This document shows, in pieces, positions 1-5,644 of a stretch of DNA of 5,671 nucleotides. The position numbers and the translations under genes were made by a program. The notes under the pieces are model-generated. The model ran no database searches. It saw nothing but the letters and a program-made list of their open reading frames with translations, and was not told the DNA's origin. How positions within the stretch are numbered: position 1 is the first letter of the stretch; each line of letters begins with the position of its first letter. The stretch spans positions 1 through 5,671 of the forward strand of contig JBBSXD010000018.1 of NCBI GenBank assembly GCA_038045965.1, written 5' to 3'. This DNA comes from ARS1285 sp038045965. GTDB lineage: Archaea > Nanobdellota > Nanobdellia > Pacearchaeales > GW2011-AR1.

Positions 1-294
1 AATCCAGAAACAGGAGAGCAATTCAAATCTCAGACAGAATATTTACAACATTTAGCAAGACAAAGAGTTAATCAAAATAAAAAATTAAGTGATTTGATAG
101 ACAATAGATTAAAAGAACTTGGTCGAAACCAATCTTGGTTGGCTGAGCAATTAGGTGTTTCAAAACAGGCAGTTTCATTATATGTTCAAGGTAAGTCAAA
201 ACCAAAAGGAGAAAAATTAGATAAATTATTTGGGGTTCTTAATATTAATAACATGAAGCTACCAAAGAGTTTAGATGATTTACTAAGAGGATAG
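1..294 (+). CDS. XRE/Cro-type helix-turn-helix protein, 5'-truncated by window edge
   Basis: The frame is open from base 1 to the TAG at 292-294, giving 97 visible residues; the true start lies to the left. The TTG at 94 could give a 66-residue product, but it would cut into an uninterrupted reading frame. No ATG is visible in frame upstream of the HTH. The C-terminal half is a clear lambda-repressor-like HTH: helix 1 around 29-40 (LSDLIDNRLKEL), helix 2 SWLAEQLG (45-52), recognition helix SKQAVSLYVQG (54-64), then a GKSKP turn and helix 4 GEKLDKLFGVL (70-80). The upstream part (FKSQTEYLQHLARQR, 8-22) is probably helical and not one I can assign. DNA binding is inferred from the fold; target and partner are unknown. 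The gene runs toward the Fur-family gene, with only 8 bases between the two stops, so the two are not an operon. Confidence 0.8.
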   Translation, partial: NPETGEQFKSQTEYLQHLARQRVNQNKKLSDLIDNRLKELGRNQSWLAEQLGVSKQAVSLYVQGKSKPKGEKLDKLFGVLNINNMKLPKSLDDLLRG

Positions 295-295
295 C

Positions 296-317
296 TTTTA
301 TTTTAATTTTTATTTTT
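296..317 (+). terminator. T-rich archaeal-type transcription terminator
   Basis: Directly after the HTH gene stop, 18 of 22 bases are T on the plus strand, in runs of four, four, five and five broken only by A. There is no preceding hairpin. Archaeal RNA polymerase is known to terminate at such intrinsic T-tracts. Most of the tract overlaps the last codons of the convergent Fur-family gene, where it reads as Lys/Asn codons, so coding constraint could also account for part of it. Confidence 0.5.
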
Positions 318-674
318 ACATCTCTCACATATTCCACTAACATCTATTTGTACATAGCATAATTCTCCATGAATATATTTCTTTAAAAAATCTAATCTGT
401 TTAAATTTATATGTTCTATCTTATTACATTTATCACATATAAAATGGCAATGACTCCTATTATCTTTAGAATAAATTATTTTTCTTTCACAAACATAAGA
501 ACATAGCTCATTATTTTTTTTCAAATATCTTAAAGCTCTATAAATAGTAGCTATACCAATTTTCTTATCTTTTTTTCTTATTCTATCATATAATTCATCT
601 GCATTAAAAAATCTATTAAAACTTTTTATTTCTGTGCTAATTAATTTTTTCTGTTTAGTATTTCTGCTGATCAT
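303..674 (-). CDS. Fur-family metal-dependent transcriptional regulator
   Basis: A complete 123-residue protein with the two-domain Fur layout. The N-terminal winged helix covers about 1-65. It includes ADELYDRI (25-32) and the recognition-helix segment GIATIYRALRYL (40-51), matching the family signature G-[IL]-AT-[VI]-YR. The dimerisation/metal domain begins near 66. It has HCHFICDKC (75-83) and GICERC (114-119), so C80/C83 and C116/C119 are the expected structural zinc tetrad. H75 and H77 occupy the positions of the family's regulatory-site histidines, but by my alignment to E. coli Fur the other site ligands (H33, E81 there) fall on F22 and Y68. The start is firm: an in-frame TAA lies at 678-680, two codons upstream. 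No Shine-Dalgarno is present, and a TATA box lies at 701-710. It is divergent from a ZIP transporter, which suggests a zinc or iron sensor controlling uptake. Whether it is Fur-, Zur- or Mur-like cannot be told from sequence. Confidence 0.9.
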   Translation of the reverse strand: MISRNTKQKKLISTEIKSFNRFFNADELYDRIRKKDKKIGIATIYRALRYLKKNNELCSYVCERKIIYSKDNRSHCHFICDKCNKIEHINLNRLDFLKKYIHGELCYVQIDVSGICERCKNKN

Positions 675-687
675 TTCTTATTGATAA
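675..687. repeat. Upstream copy of 13-bp direct repeat TTCTTATTGATAA
   Basis: This 13-mer is identical to bases 713-725, 38 bases away start to start. It abuts the start codon of the Fur-family gene (ATG at 674-672 on the minus strand) and covers the position where its transcript should begin. It contains the same CTTATTGAT arm that forms the left half of the 715-739 dyad, but has no inverted partner nearby, so it would be a half-site. A likely role is a second repressor contact for autoregulation. Confidence 0.45.
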
Positions 688-700
688 ATTTTATTTAAAA

Positions 701-710
701 TATTTATAAA
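701..710 (-). promoter_or_regulatory. TATA box of the Fur-family gene
   Basis: On the minus strand this reads TTTATAAATA, preceded by the purine-rich AGAAGA (716-711) as a possible BRE. It spans 27-36 bases upstream of the ATG, which predicts a very short or absent 5' leader, with the transcript starting inside the 675-687 repeat. Confidence 0.55.
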
Positions 711-712
711 TC

Positions 713-725
713 TTCTTATTGATAA
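713..725. repeat. Second copy of the 13-bp direct repeat, inside the dyad
   Basis: Exact match to 675-687. This copy supplies the left arm of the inverted repeat at 715-739 and includes most of TGATAAT (720-726), a full half of the classical 7-1-7 Fur box. A 13-base exact repeat within 96 bases of AT-rich DNA can arise by chance, but the overlap with a perfect dyad arm makes a functional site more likely. Confidence 0.45.
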
Positions 726-739
726 TAGAAATCAATAAG
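715..739. promoter_or_regulatory. Candidate Fur-family operator, 9-7-9 inverted repeat
   Basis: CTTATTGAT (715-723) and ATCAATAAG (731-739) are perfect reverse complements separated by AATAGAA, centred on base 727. Read about the same centre as a 7-1-7 box, TGATAAT-A-GAAATCA matches the canonical TGATAAT-N-ATTATCA at 11 of 14 positions. It lies between the two divergent TATA boxes (701-710 and 741-750) and overlaps both BRE positions, so a bound dimer should block TBP/TFB loading on both promoters. Caveat: the outer ATAAG of the right arm also occurs at the same distance before the eS6 gene, so part of this arm may be core promoter rather than operator. Binding by the adjacent regulator is inferred. 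Confidence 0.6.
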
Positions 740-750
740 CTTTATAAATA
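735..750 (+). promoter_or_regulatory. BRE/TATA core promoter of the ZIP transporter gene
   Basis: ATAAGC followed by TTTATAAATA, the same ten-base TATA sequence that serves the Fur-family gene in the opposite direction. The ten-mer ATAAGCTTTA starts 36 bases before the ATG here and also exactly 36 bases before the eS6 ATG (5216-5225), which supports it as this organism's BRE/TATA element. The spacing predicts a leaderless mRNA, consistent with the absence of a Shine-Dalgarno. Confidence 0.6.
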
Positions 751-770
751 TAATTTTAATAATCTATATA

Positions 771-1508
771 ATGCAAACCCTATATTTCATATTAATTGCG
801 ACTATTATAAATGGATTAATAGCTTTTGCAGGAGCTTCATTATTCTTTATAAATGAAAAAAAACTTGAGAAATTTTTAATTTTATTTCTATCTTTTGAAA
901 CAGGAGCATTATTAGGGGGAGTATTCTTTCACTTTATACCAGAATCTTTAGAAGAAATCTCTATCATCAAGACTACTATTTTAACAATATTAGGATTTAT
1001 AATATTTCTATCTCTTGAGAAGTTTCTTCATTGGCATCACTGCCATACAGAAAAATGTCATGAACACACATTTACATATCTATTAATTTATGGAGATGCT
1101 ATTCATAATTTTATAGATGGATTAATAATAGCAAGCTCTTTTATTATATCTGTTCCAGTTGGGATAATAACAAGTTCTTTAATAATAGCTCATGAACTTC
1201 CTCAAGAAATAAGTGATTTTGCGGTATTAATCTATGGAGGTTTTACAAAAAAGAAAGCATTAATCTATAATTTTCTCTCGCAATTAACTGCGATAATTGG
1301 AGGAGTATTAGGATATTTCTTTTTATCTATAAAAGATCAGGCAATATTTTTAATTCCAATATCTGCAGGAGGATTTTTATATATAGCAATATCTGATTTA
1401 ATTCCAGAAATATTCAAAGAAAAAGATATTAAAAAAATAATAATAAATTTAATTTTTATAATATTAGGAATATCCTTATTAATATCAGCAAAGATTTTTG
1501 TAGAATAA
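771..1508 (+). CDS. ZIP-family (LIV-1-like) divalent metal transporter
   Basis: A 245-residue, strongly hydrophobic protein with about eight membrane segments (near 4-26, 34-55, 66-83, 104-122, 124-142, 165-185, 192-211, 222-241). Such proteins carry Zn2+, Fe2+ or Mn2+ across the membrane toward the cytosol. TM4 carries HNFIDG (112-117) and TM5 carries HELPQEISDF (141-150). These correspond to the HNFTDG and HEXPHEXGD metal-site signatures of the LIV-1 branch. H112, N113, D116, H141, E142 and E146 are therefore likely ligands; Q145 stands where LIV-1 proteins have His. The loop before TM4 is rich in His and Cys (H87, H89, H90, C91, H92, C96, H97, H99), typical of a cytosolic metal-sensing loop. 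The ATG at 771 is the first in the frame after a TAG at 726-728, and an upstream start would run into the TATA box. The divergent Fur-family gene and shared operator point to metal-dependent control. Metal specificity cannot be read from sequence. Confidence 0.9.
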   Translation: MQTLYFILIATIINGLIAFAGASLFFINEKKLEKFLILFLSFETGALLGGVFFHFIPESLEEISIIKTTILTILGFIIFLSLEKFLHWHHCHTEKCHEHTFTYLLIYGDAIHNFIDGLIIASSFIISVPVGIITSSLIIAHELPQEISDFAVLIYGGFTKKKALIYNFLSQLTAIIGGVLGYFFLSIKDQAIFLIPISAGGFLYIAISDLIPEIFKEKDIKKIIINLIFIILGISLLISAKIFVE

Positions 1509-1531
1509 AAATTCATTCTAAATAATCAATC

Positions 1532-1545
1532 AAAAGACTTTTAAC
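1532..1545 (+). promoter_or_regulatory. Probable BRE/TATA element of the aIF5B gene
   Basis: AAAAGA followed by CTTTTAAC, with the TATA-like part 22-29 bases before the ATG at 1567. This agrees with the spacing seen before the ZIP and eS6 genes. A better-looking TATATAA at 1549-1555 is only 12-18 bases from the ATG, which would put the transcript start inside the coding region, so I prefer the upstream element. The ZIP gene ends 58 bases before aIF5B without an obvious T-tract, so read-through is also possible. Confidence 0.4.
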
Positions 1546-1566
1546 TCTTATATAATTGAATTCTCT

Positions 1567-3297
1567 ATGACAATTAAACAACCAATTATTACTATAGCAG
1601 GACATGTTGATCATGGAAAAACTTCATTAGCTGATGCTATAAGAAACACAAATGTTCAAAACACAGAAGCTGGAGGGATAACACAAAAGATTTCTTTTAC
1701 AAAAATTCCAATTGAACACTTAAAAAAACAATGTCCATTAATAGAAAAAAATAATATAAAATTAGATATACCTGGATTCTTATTTATAGACACTCCAGGA
1801 CATGCTGCCTTTTCTCATTTAAGAAAAAGAGGAGGATCTTTAGCAGATATATCTATTTTATTAATAGATATAAATGAAGGTATAAAACCTCAAACTCAAG
1901 AAGTTATAGAACTTTTAAAATTAAATAAAATTCCTTTTGTAATTGCATTGAACAAAATAGATAATATATCGGGATGGAGAAAACAATCTGAAAACCTAAA
2001 AGAAAATATAGATAAACAGTCAGCAAATGTCAAAATGCAATTTCAAGAAAAATTACTGACTTTAATGGGAAGCTTGCATTATTATGGATTTAATGCTAAA
2101 CCATATTATGAAATAACTGATTTCTCAAAAGAGCTTGCATTAATACCTTGTTCAGCAAAAACAAGAGAAGGAATATCAGAATTAATTTTAACTTTAGCAG
2201 GAATCTCAGAAAAATTTCTTAAAAAAAATTTAGAGTTAGGAAAAAATACAAAGGGATTGATTCTTGAAATAAAAAAAGAAAAAGATATGCAATATGCAGA
2301 ATGCGTTTTATACGACGGGATCTTAAATTCCAAAGATGAAATTGCAATTGCCAGTTTCAACGAACCTATAATAAGTAAAATTAGAGTTTTAGAAGAGATA
2401 GAAAATATATCACCTAAATTCAAACCAAAAGAATCTGTTTCTGCTTCAACAGGAATAAGAATTCAGCTGATTAATAAAGAAAACGTACTTGCAGGAATGC
2501 CTTTTATAATTTTTAAAAATAACTTAGATGAAATAAAAAAAGAATTTAAAAAAGAAATAGGAAATGAATTAAAAACAGATAAAAAAGGTATAATAATAAA
2601 ATCAGATTCATTAGGAAGTTTAGAGGCTTTATTCACTCTATTAAAACAAAATAATTTTCAAATAATAAATTATGACATAGGGGATATTAATAAAAAAGAT
2701 ATAATTTCAGCAGAAACAAATTTAAAAGAAGATCCTATAAATGCAGTCATTTTAGGATTTAATGTAGAAGAAGATAAAGAAGTTAAAAATTTAAATTATA
2801 ACATAAAAATTATAAAAGGAGAAGTAATTTACAAAATTATAGAAGATTTAAAAAAATATCAAGAAGAAAAAACAAATGAATTAAAAAAAGAGAAACTAAC
2901 AGAATTAGCAAATATATCTAAAATAAAAATTCTTCATCAATATTTATTTAGACATTCAAATCCAGCAGTTTTTGGAGTATTTATAGAAGCAGGAAAAATA
3001 AAATTTGGAACTCCTTTAATAGACAATCAAGGAAATAAAATAGCAAAAATAAAAGATATTCAAGAGAATAACAAAAAAGTAGAAGAAGCTGAAAAAGGAA
3101 AAGAAGTTGCAATATCTCTGCCAGGAATAATATTTGATAGAGTTTTAAAAGACATCGATTATCTTTATAGTGATCTAACTGAAAACCAATTCAAAAAATT
3201 TAAAGAAAATAAAGAATTGTTAAGTAAGGATGAAATACAAACTCTACAAAAAATTGCGGAAATAAAAAGAAAGAATAATATTACTTGGGGAGTTTAA
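1567..3297 (+). CDS. infB: Archaeal translation initiation factor aIF5B (IF2-like GTPase)
   Basis: A complete 576-residue GTPase, close to the usual ~600 of archaeal aIF5B. The factor promotes joining of the ribosomal subunits and placement of initiator tRNA, then leaves after GTP hydrolysis. The G domain shows G1 GHVDHGKT (12-19), switch I AGGIT (35-39, T39), G3 DTPGH (75-79), G4 NKID (129-132) and G5 SAK (196-198). An archaeal/eukaryotic-type insertion lies between switch I and G3, and LRKRGGSLADISILLIDINE (85-104) is typical of aIF5B. Domain II, a beta barrel, follows from about 226. Domain III includes KSDSLGSLEAL (near 346-356). Domain IV, in the last ~125 residues, ends with the aIF5B-like tail EIKRKNNITWG. 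The bacterial IF2 N-terminal extension is absent. The ATG at 1567 is the first in frame after a TAA at 1519-1521, and it puts G1 where expected. The eS6 gene lies downstream beyond an inverted helicase gene. Confidence 0.97.
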   Translation: MTIKQPIITIAGHVDHGKTSLADAIRNTNVQNTEAGGITQKISFTKIPIEHLKKQCPLIEKNNIKLDIPGFLFIDTPGHAAFSHLRKRGGSLADISILLIDINEGIKPQTQEVIELLKLNKIPFVIALNKIDNISGWRKQSENLKENIDKQSANVKMQFQEKLLTLMGSLHYYGFNAKPYYEITDFSKELALIPCSAKTREGISELILTLAGISEKFLKKNLELGKNTKGLILEIKKEKDMQYAECVLYDGILNSKDEIAIASFNEPIISKIRVLEEIENISPKFKPKESVSASTGIRIQLINKENVLAGMPFIIFKNNLDEIKKEFKKEIGNELKTDKKGIIIKSDSLGSLEALFTLLKQNNFQIINYDIGDINKKDIISAETNLKEDPINAVILGFNVEEDKEVKNLNYNIKIIKGEVIYKIIEDLKKYQEEKTNELKKEKLTELANISKIKILHQYLFRHSNPAVFGVFIEAGKIKFGTPLIDNQGNKIAKIKDIQENNKKVEEAEKGKEVAISLPGIIFDRVLKDIDYLYSDLTENQFKKFKENKELLSKDEIQTLQKIAEIKRKNNITWGV

Positions 3298-3304
3298 TTA
3301 TATC

Positions 3305-3318
3305 TTAATTAATTTTTT
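3305..3318 (+). terminator. Terminator region after aIF5B (TTAATTAA plus T6)
   Basis: An 8-bp palindrome, TTAATTAA (3305-3312), followed by six T residues (3313-3318), begins 8 bases past the aIF5B stop. The palindrome is too short and AT-only to make a stable hairpin, so the T-run is the likely signal. Only 19 bases separate the convergent aIF5B and helicase stops. No comparable T-tract is seen on the minus strand just past the helicase stop. Confidence 0.4.
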
Positions 3319-5200
3319 ACTTCATATAAACCAACTCTAAAAAATGACTAGGATCGTATTCTTGCCAATTATGAGTATGACTGCCAGAAACATACAATTT
3401 ATCTTTTGCTCTAGATATTGCCACATAAAAAAGTCTCAGCTCACTATCTCTTTTAACAACTCCCAATTTATCTTTATAATACGGAAGAATCCCCTCGTTG
3501 CAACAAACTAAAAAAACATATTTCCATTCTAATCCTTTAGCTGAATGAATTGTAGACAAAACCACCTTTCCATTGTTTCTTTCATTCTTACCCAACTCTA
3601 TTAAATTATCCAAAAATCTCACAATTCCTAATTCATCTGAATAAGGTTCATATAATTCTTTAATAAGTTTAATATTATCTCTTTTTTCCTTCAATCTTTT
3701 TATATCATAATGATAATTTTTTTCTATTAATTTCTCATAATTAAAATATTTAAAAAATTGTAAAGTTGGATCATCATTCATATTTTTTATTAATTCTTGT
3801 AATTCAATTAATTTTCTACTCTTAATATATTCTATATTAAAATTTCCATGATAGCTTAATGCTTCTATTAAATTTATACTCTCACTTCTTGCATATTCTA
3901 CTATTGACTTTATTTTCTCTGGATCTATCTCAATTAATTTAACGATTCTTTCAAAATCTATTTCTGAATTTGGATTTAATTTCAATCTTAAAAAGCTTAA
4001 AAAATCTTTTATTTCTTCTCTCTCAAAAAATCCTTTAGCTCTAGATAAATAACAAGGAATATTATTTCTTAAAAATTCTTTCTCAAAGAAATTACCTATA
4101 TAGTTCGCTCTAAAAAGAACAGCTATTTCATTTTCATTTATCCCATTCTCTATAAGTTCTTTAACTTTTTTAGTTACATATAATATTTCTTCATTAAAAC
4201 TGTGAAAAAAAGCAGCATTTATATCTTCTCCAACATCTCTGCTACATTTCAATTGTTTGTCTATTTTAAACCTCATCTCTCTTATAGTTTCATTAATTGC
4301 TTTTATTATTCTCTCTTTTGATCTATAATTATCATCTAAGTAAATTGTCTTTTTATTCTTGCTAAAATCAAAAACTAATTCGTTGCTTGCTCCTCTCCAC
4401 TCATAAATATTCTGGCAATCATCTCCAATTAAACATAAATTATTATTTTCAAGCATTTCTAGAATCTTTATTTGAACTACATTTAAATCCTGGGCCTCAT
4501 CCACCATTATAGATTTAAACTTATTTTTATAATAATTTAAAACTTCGGGATTATTTTCAAGAAGTTTTAGAGTATATAATAATACATCATCAAAATCTAA
4601 AACGTTGTTAACTTTTAGATAATTTTGATATTTCTTATAAATAAAATTAACTTTGCTTTTAATTTCGCTGTTAATAACAATTATCTCATCTTCTATCATC
4701 TCTTCCCTTTTATTCTCAATCAATTCATTTAGATTAAGTTCTAAATTTTCTGCCAGAATTCCTCTATTCTTAAACTTAGATATTTTATCCAAGAAATAAA
4801 ATACATTTTCATATTTATCAGAAATTCCACTGCTTCTTAAAATTTCCTTCAATATTTTTTTTTTATCATTATCATCATCTAATATTATAAAATTTTCAGA
4901 GATTCCTAAAAAGTTGCTGTTTATTCTTAAAAATCTTAAAAAAATTGAATGCATAGTTCCCACATATTTAGGAATTTTATTAGTATAACTTTTTATTCTA
5001 TTTATCATCTCTCCAGCAGCTTTATTAGTAAAAGTAGTCATCATAATTTCATCCTGATAAAAACCATGATTCTCAACCATATTGACATACCTGCTAATAA
5101 TTGTTGTAGTTTTACCAGTTCCGGCACTAGCCACAATTAACAAATTCCCATTAACAAATTCTACTGCCTCTTTTTGTTTTTGATTTAACTCCAGTTTCAT
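3317..5200 (-). CDS. UvrD/PcrA/Rep-like superfamily 1A DNA helicase
   Basis: A 627-residue ATP-dependent 3'-5' DNA helicase by family. Motifs appear in order: Q motif LNQKQKEAV (5-13), Walker A ASAGTGKT (24-31), Ia TFTNKAAGEM (56-65), GTMHSIFLRFLR (81-92), LDFDDVL (201-207), Walker B MVDEAQD (232-238), III IGDDCQNIYEWRGA (258-271), IV LDDNYRS (288-294), V STIHSAKGLEW (549-559) and VI RLFYVAISRAKDKLYV (589-604). The Walker A lysine K30, catalytic D234/E235 and arginine fingers R293 and R597 are all present, so the enzyme should be active. It is about 100 residues shorter than bacterial UvrD/PcrA and lacks their C-terminal extension. It could act in repair or replication restart. Such helicases are common in bacteria and patchy in archaea, so horizontal origin is plausible; codons for Gly/Val look slightly less biased to GGA/GTA than in aIF5B, which is weak evidence. 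A run of ten A on the coding strand (complement of 4855-4864, residues 113-116) could promote slippage. The gene lies inverted between aIF5B and eS6. Confidence 0.95.
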   Translation of the reverse strand: MKLELNQKQKEAVEFVNGNLLIVASAGTGKTTTIISRYVNMVENHGFYQDEIMMTTFTNKAAGEMINRIKSYTNKIPKYVGTMHSIFLRFLRINSNFLGISENFIILDDDNDKKKILKEILRSSGISDKYENVFYFLDKISKFKNRGILAENLELNLNELIENKREEMIEDEIIVINSEIKSKVNFIYKKYQNYLKVNNVLDFDDVLLYTLKLLENNPEVLNYYKNKFKSIMVDEAQDLNVVQIKILEMLENNNLCLIGDDCQNIYEWRGASNELVFDFSKNKKTIYLDDNYRSKERIIKAINETIREMRFKIDKQLKCSRDVGEDINAAFFHSFNEEILYVTKKVKELIENGINENEIAVLFRANYIGNFFEKEFLRNNIPCYLSRAKGFFEREEIKDFLSFLRLKLNPNSEIDFERIVKLIEIDPEKIKSIVEYARSESINLIEALSYHGNFNIEYIKSRKLIELQELIKNMNDDPTLQFFKYFNYEKLIEKNYHYDIKRLKEKRDNIKLIKELYEPYSDELGIVRFLDNLIELGKNERNNGKVVLSTIHSAKGLEWKYVFLVCCNEGILPYYKDKLGVVKRDSELRLFYVAISRAKDKLYVSGSHTHNWQEYDPSHFLELVYMK

Positions 5201-5215
5201 AATTTAATAAATTAC

Positions 5216-5230
5216 ATAAGCTTTAAAAAC
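5216..5230. promoter_or_regulatory. Shared bidirectional TATA element of the helicase and eS6 genes
   Basis: In the 51-base gap between the divergent ATGs there is one good TATA-like element at 5221-5229. It reads CTTTAAAAA toward eS6 and TTTTTAAAG toward the helicase. It lies 23-31 bases before the eS6 ATG and 21-29 before the helicase ATG, a usable distance for leaderless mRNA in both directions. On the plus side it forms ATAAGCTTTA (5216-5225), identical in sequence and in distance to its ATG to the ZIP gene promoter. No second TATA box is evident in the gap, though the remaining AT-rich bases cannot be excluded. Confidence 0.55.
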
Positions 5231-5251
5231 CCGATTAATTAGCATATTTAT

Positions 5252-5644
5252 ATGTTCAAAATAAATGTATCTCATAAAGGAAAAACTTACAAATTAGAAT
5301 CTGAAAACGAATTTTTAATTGGAAAAAAAATAAGTGAACAAATAGAAGGCTCAGAATTAGACACTAATCTTTCAGGATATAATTTAGAAATAACTGGAAC
5401 AAGTGATATTTCTGGAATACCAGGATTAAAAGAATTGCAAGGTCCTGGATATCATAGATTATTATTAAAATATGGGAAAGGAATGAAAGATAGAAGAAAA
5501 GGTATAAGACTAAGAAAAACTATTAGAGGAGAAGAAATATCATCTAAAACTAATCAAGTTAATATTAAAGTTTTAAAAGAAGGAAATAAAAAATTTGAAG
5601 ATCTTGTAAAAAAAGAAGAAAAACCAGCAGAACAAACTAGTTAA
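5252..5644 (+). CDS. rps6e: Small-subunit ribosomal protein eS6 (S6e)
   Basis: A complete 130-residue protein of the archaeal/eukaryotic small ribosomal subunit, with the usual archaeal length. Family landmarks are the N-terminal strand KINVSHKGKTYKLE (3-16), the IGKKISEQIEGSEL region (23-36), the GTSDISGIPG loop (49-58), the basic RRKGIRLRKTIRGEEIS stretch (81-97) that contacts rRNA, and QVNIKVLKEG (102-111). The C-terminal tail (KKFEDLVKKEEKPAEQTS) is charged and probably flexible; the long phosphorylatable extension of eukaryotic eS6 is absent. The start is firm: an in-frame TAG lies at 5240-5242 and no other start follows it before 5252. There is no Shine-Dalgarno, and the TATA-like element at 5221-5229 predicts a leaderless mRNA. 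After the TAA, the last 27 bases of the window are AT-rich and contain no long T-run or recognisable gene. Confidence 0.96.
   Translation: MFKINVSHKGKTYKLESENEFLIGKKISEQIEGSELDTNLSGYNLEITGTSDISGIPGLKELQGPGYHRLLLKYGKGMKDRRKGIRLRKTIRGEEISSKTNQVNIKVLKEGNKKFEDLVKKEEKPAEQTS

Noticed and set aside
1..770. A toxin-antitoxin or phage repressor module formed by the HTH gene and the Fur-family gene
   Set aside because: The two genes converge rather than share an operon, the second is a clear metalloregulator with its own divergent partner, and no toxin-like gene is visible.
1532..1542. AAAAGACTTTTA region as an operator palindrome before aIF5B
   Set aside because: The 5-bp arms are short and low in complexity, and the sequence is better explained as BRE plus TATA by comparison with the ZIP and eS6 promoters.
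1549..1555. TATATAA as the TATA box of aIF5B
   Set aside because: It is only 12-18 bases from the ATG. A start about 25 bases downstream would fall inside the gene, where no alternative start would keep the G1 motif intact.
1509..1566. A riboswitch or small RNA between the ZIP and aIF5B genes
   Set aside because: The gap is only 58 bases, AT-rich, with no stable stem or conserved motif.
2106..2423. 105-codon open frame on the minus strand inside the aIF5B gene
   Set aside because: It lies wholly antisense to conserved aIF5B sequence (end of the G domain and domain II), has no recognisable domain or promoter, and is expected by chance in AT-rich coding DNA.
4949..5140. 63-codon open frame on the plus strand inside the helicase gene
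   Set aside because: It is antisense to helicase motifs I and Ia; its Ser/His-rich translation is the shadow of the conserved helicase coding strand.
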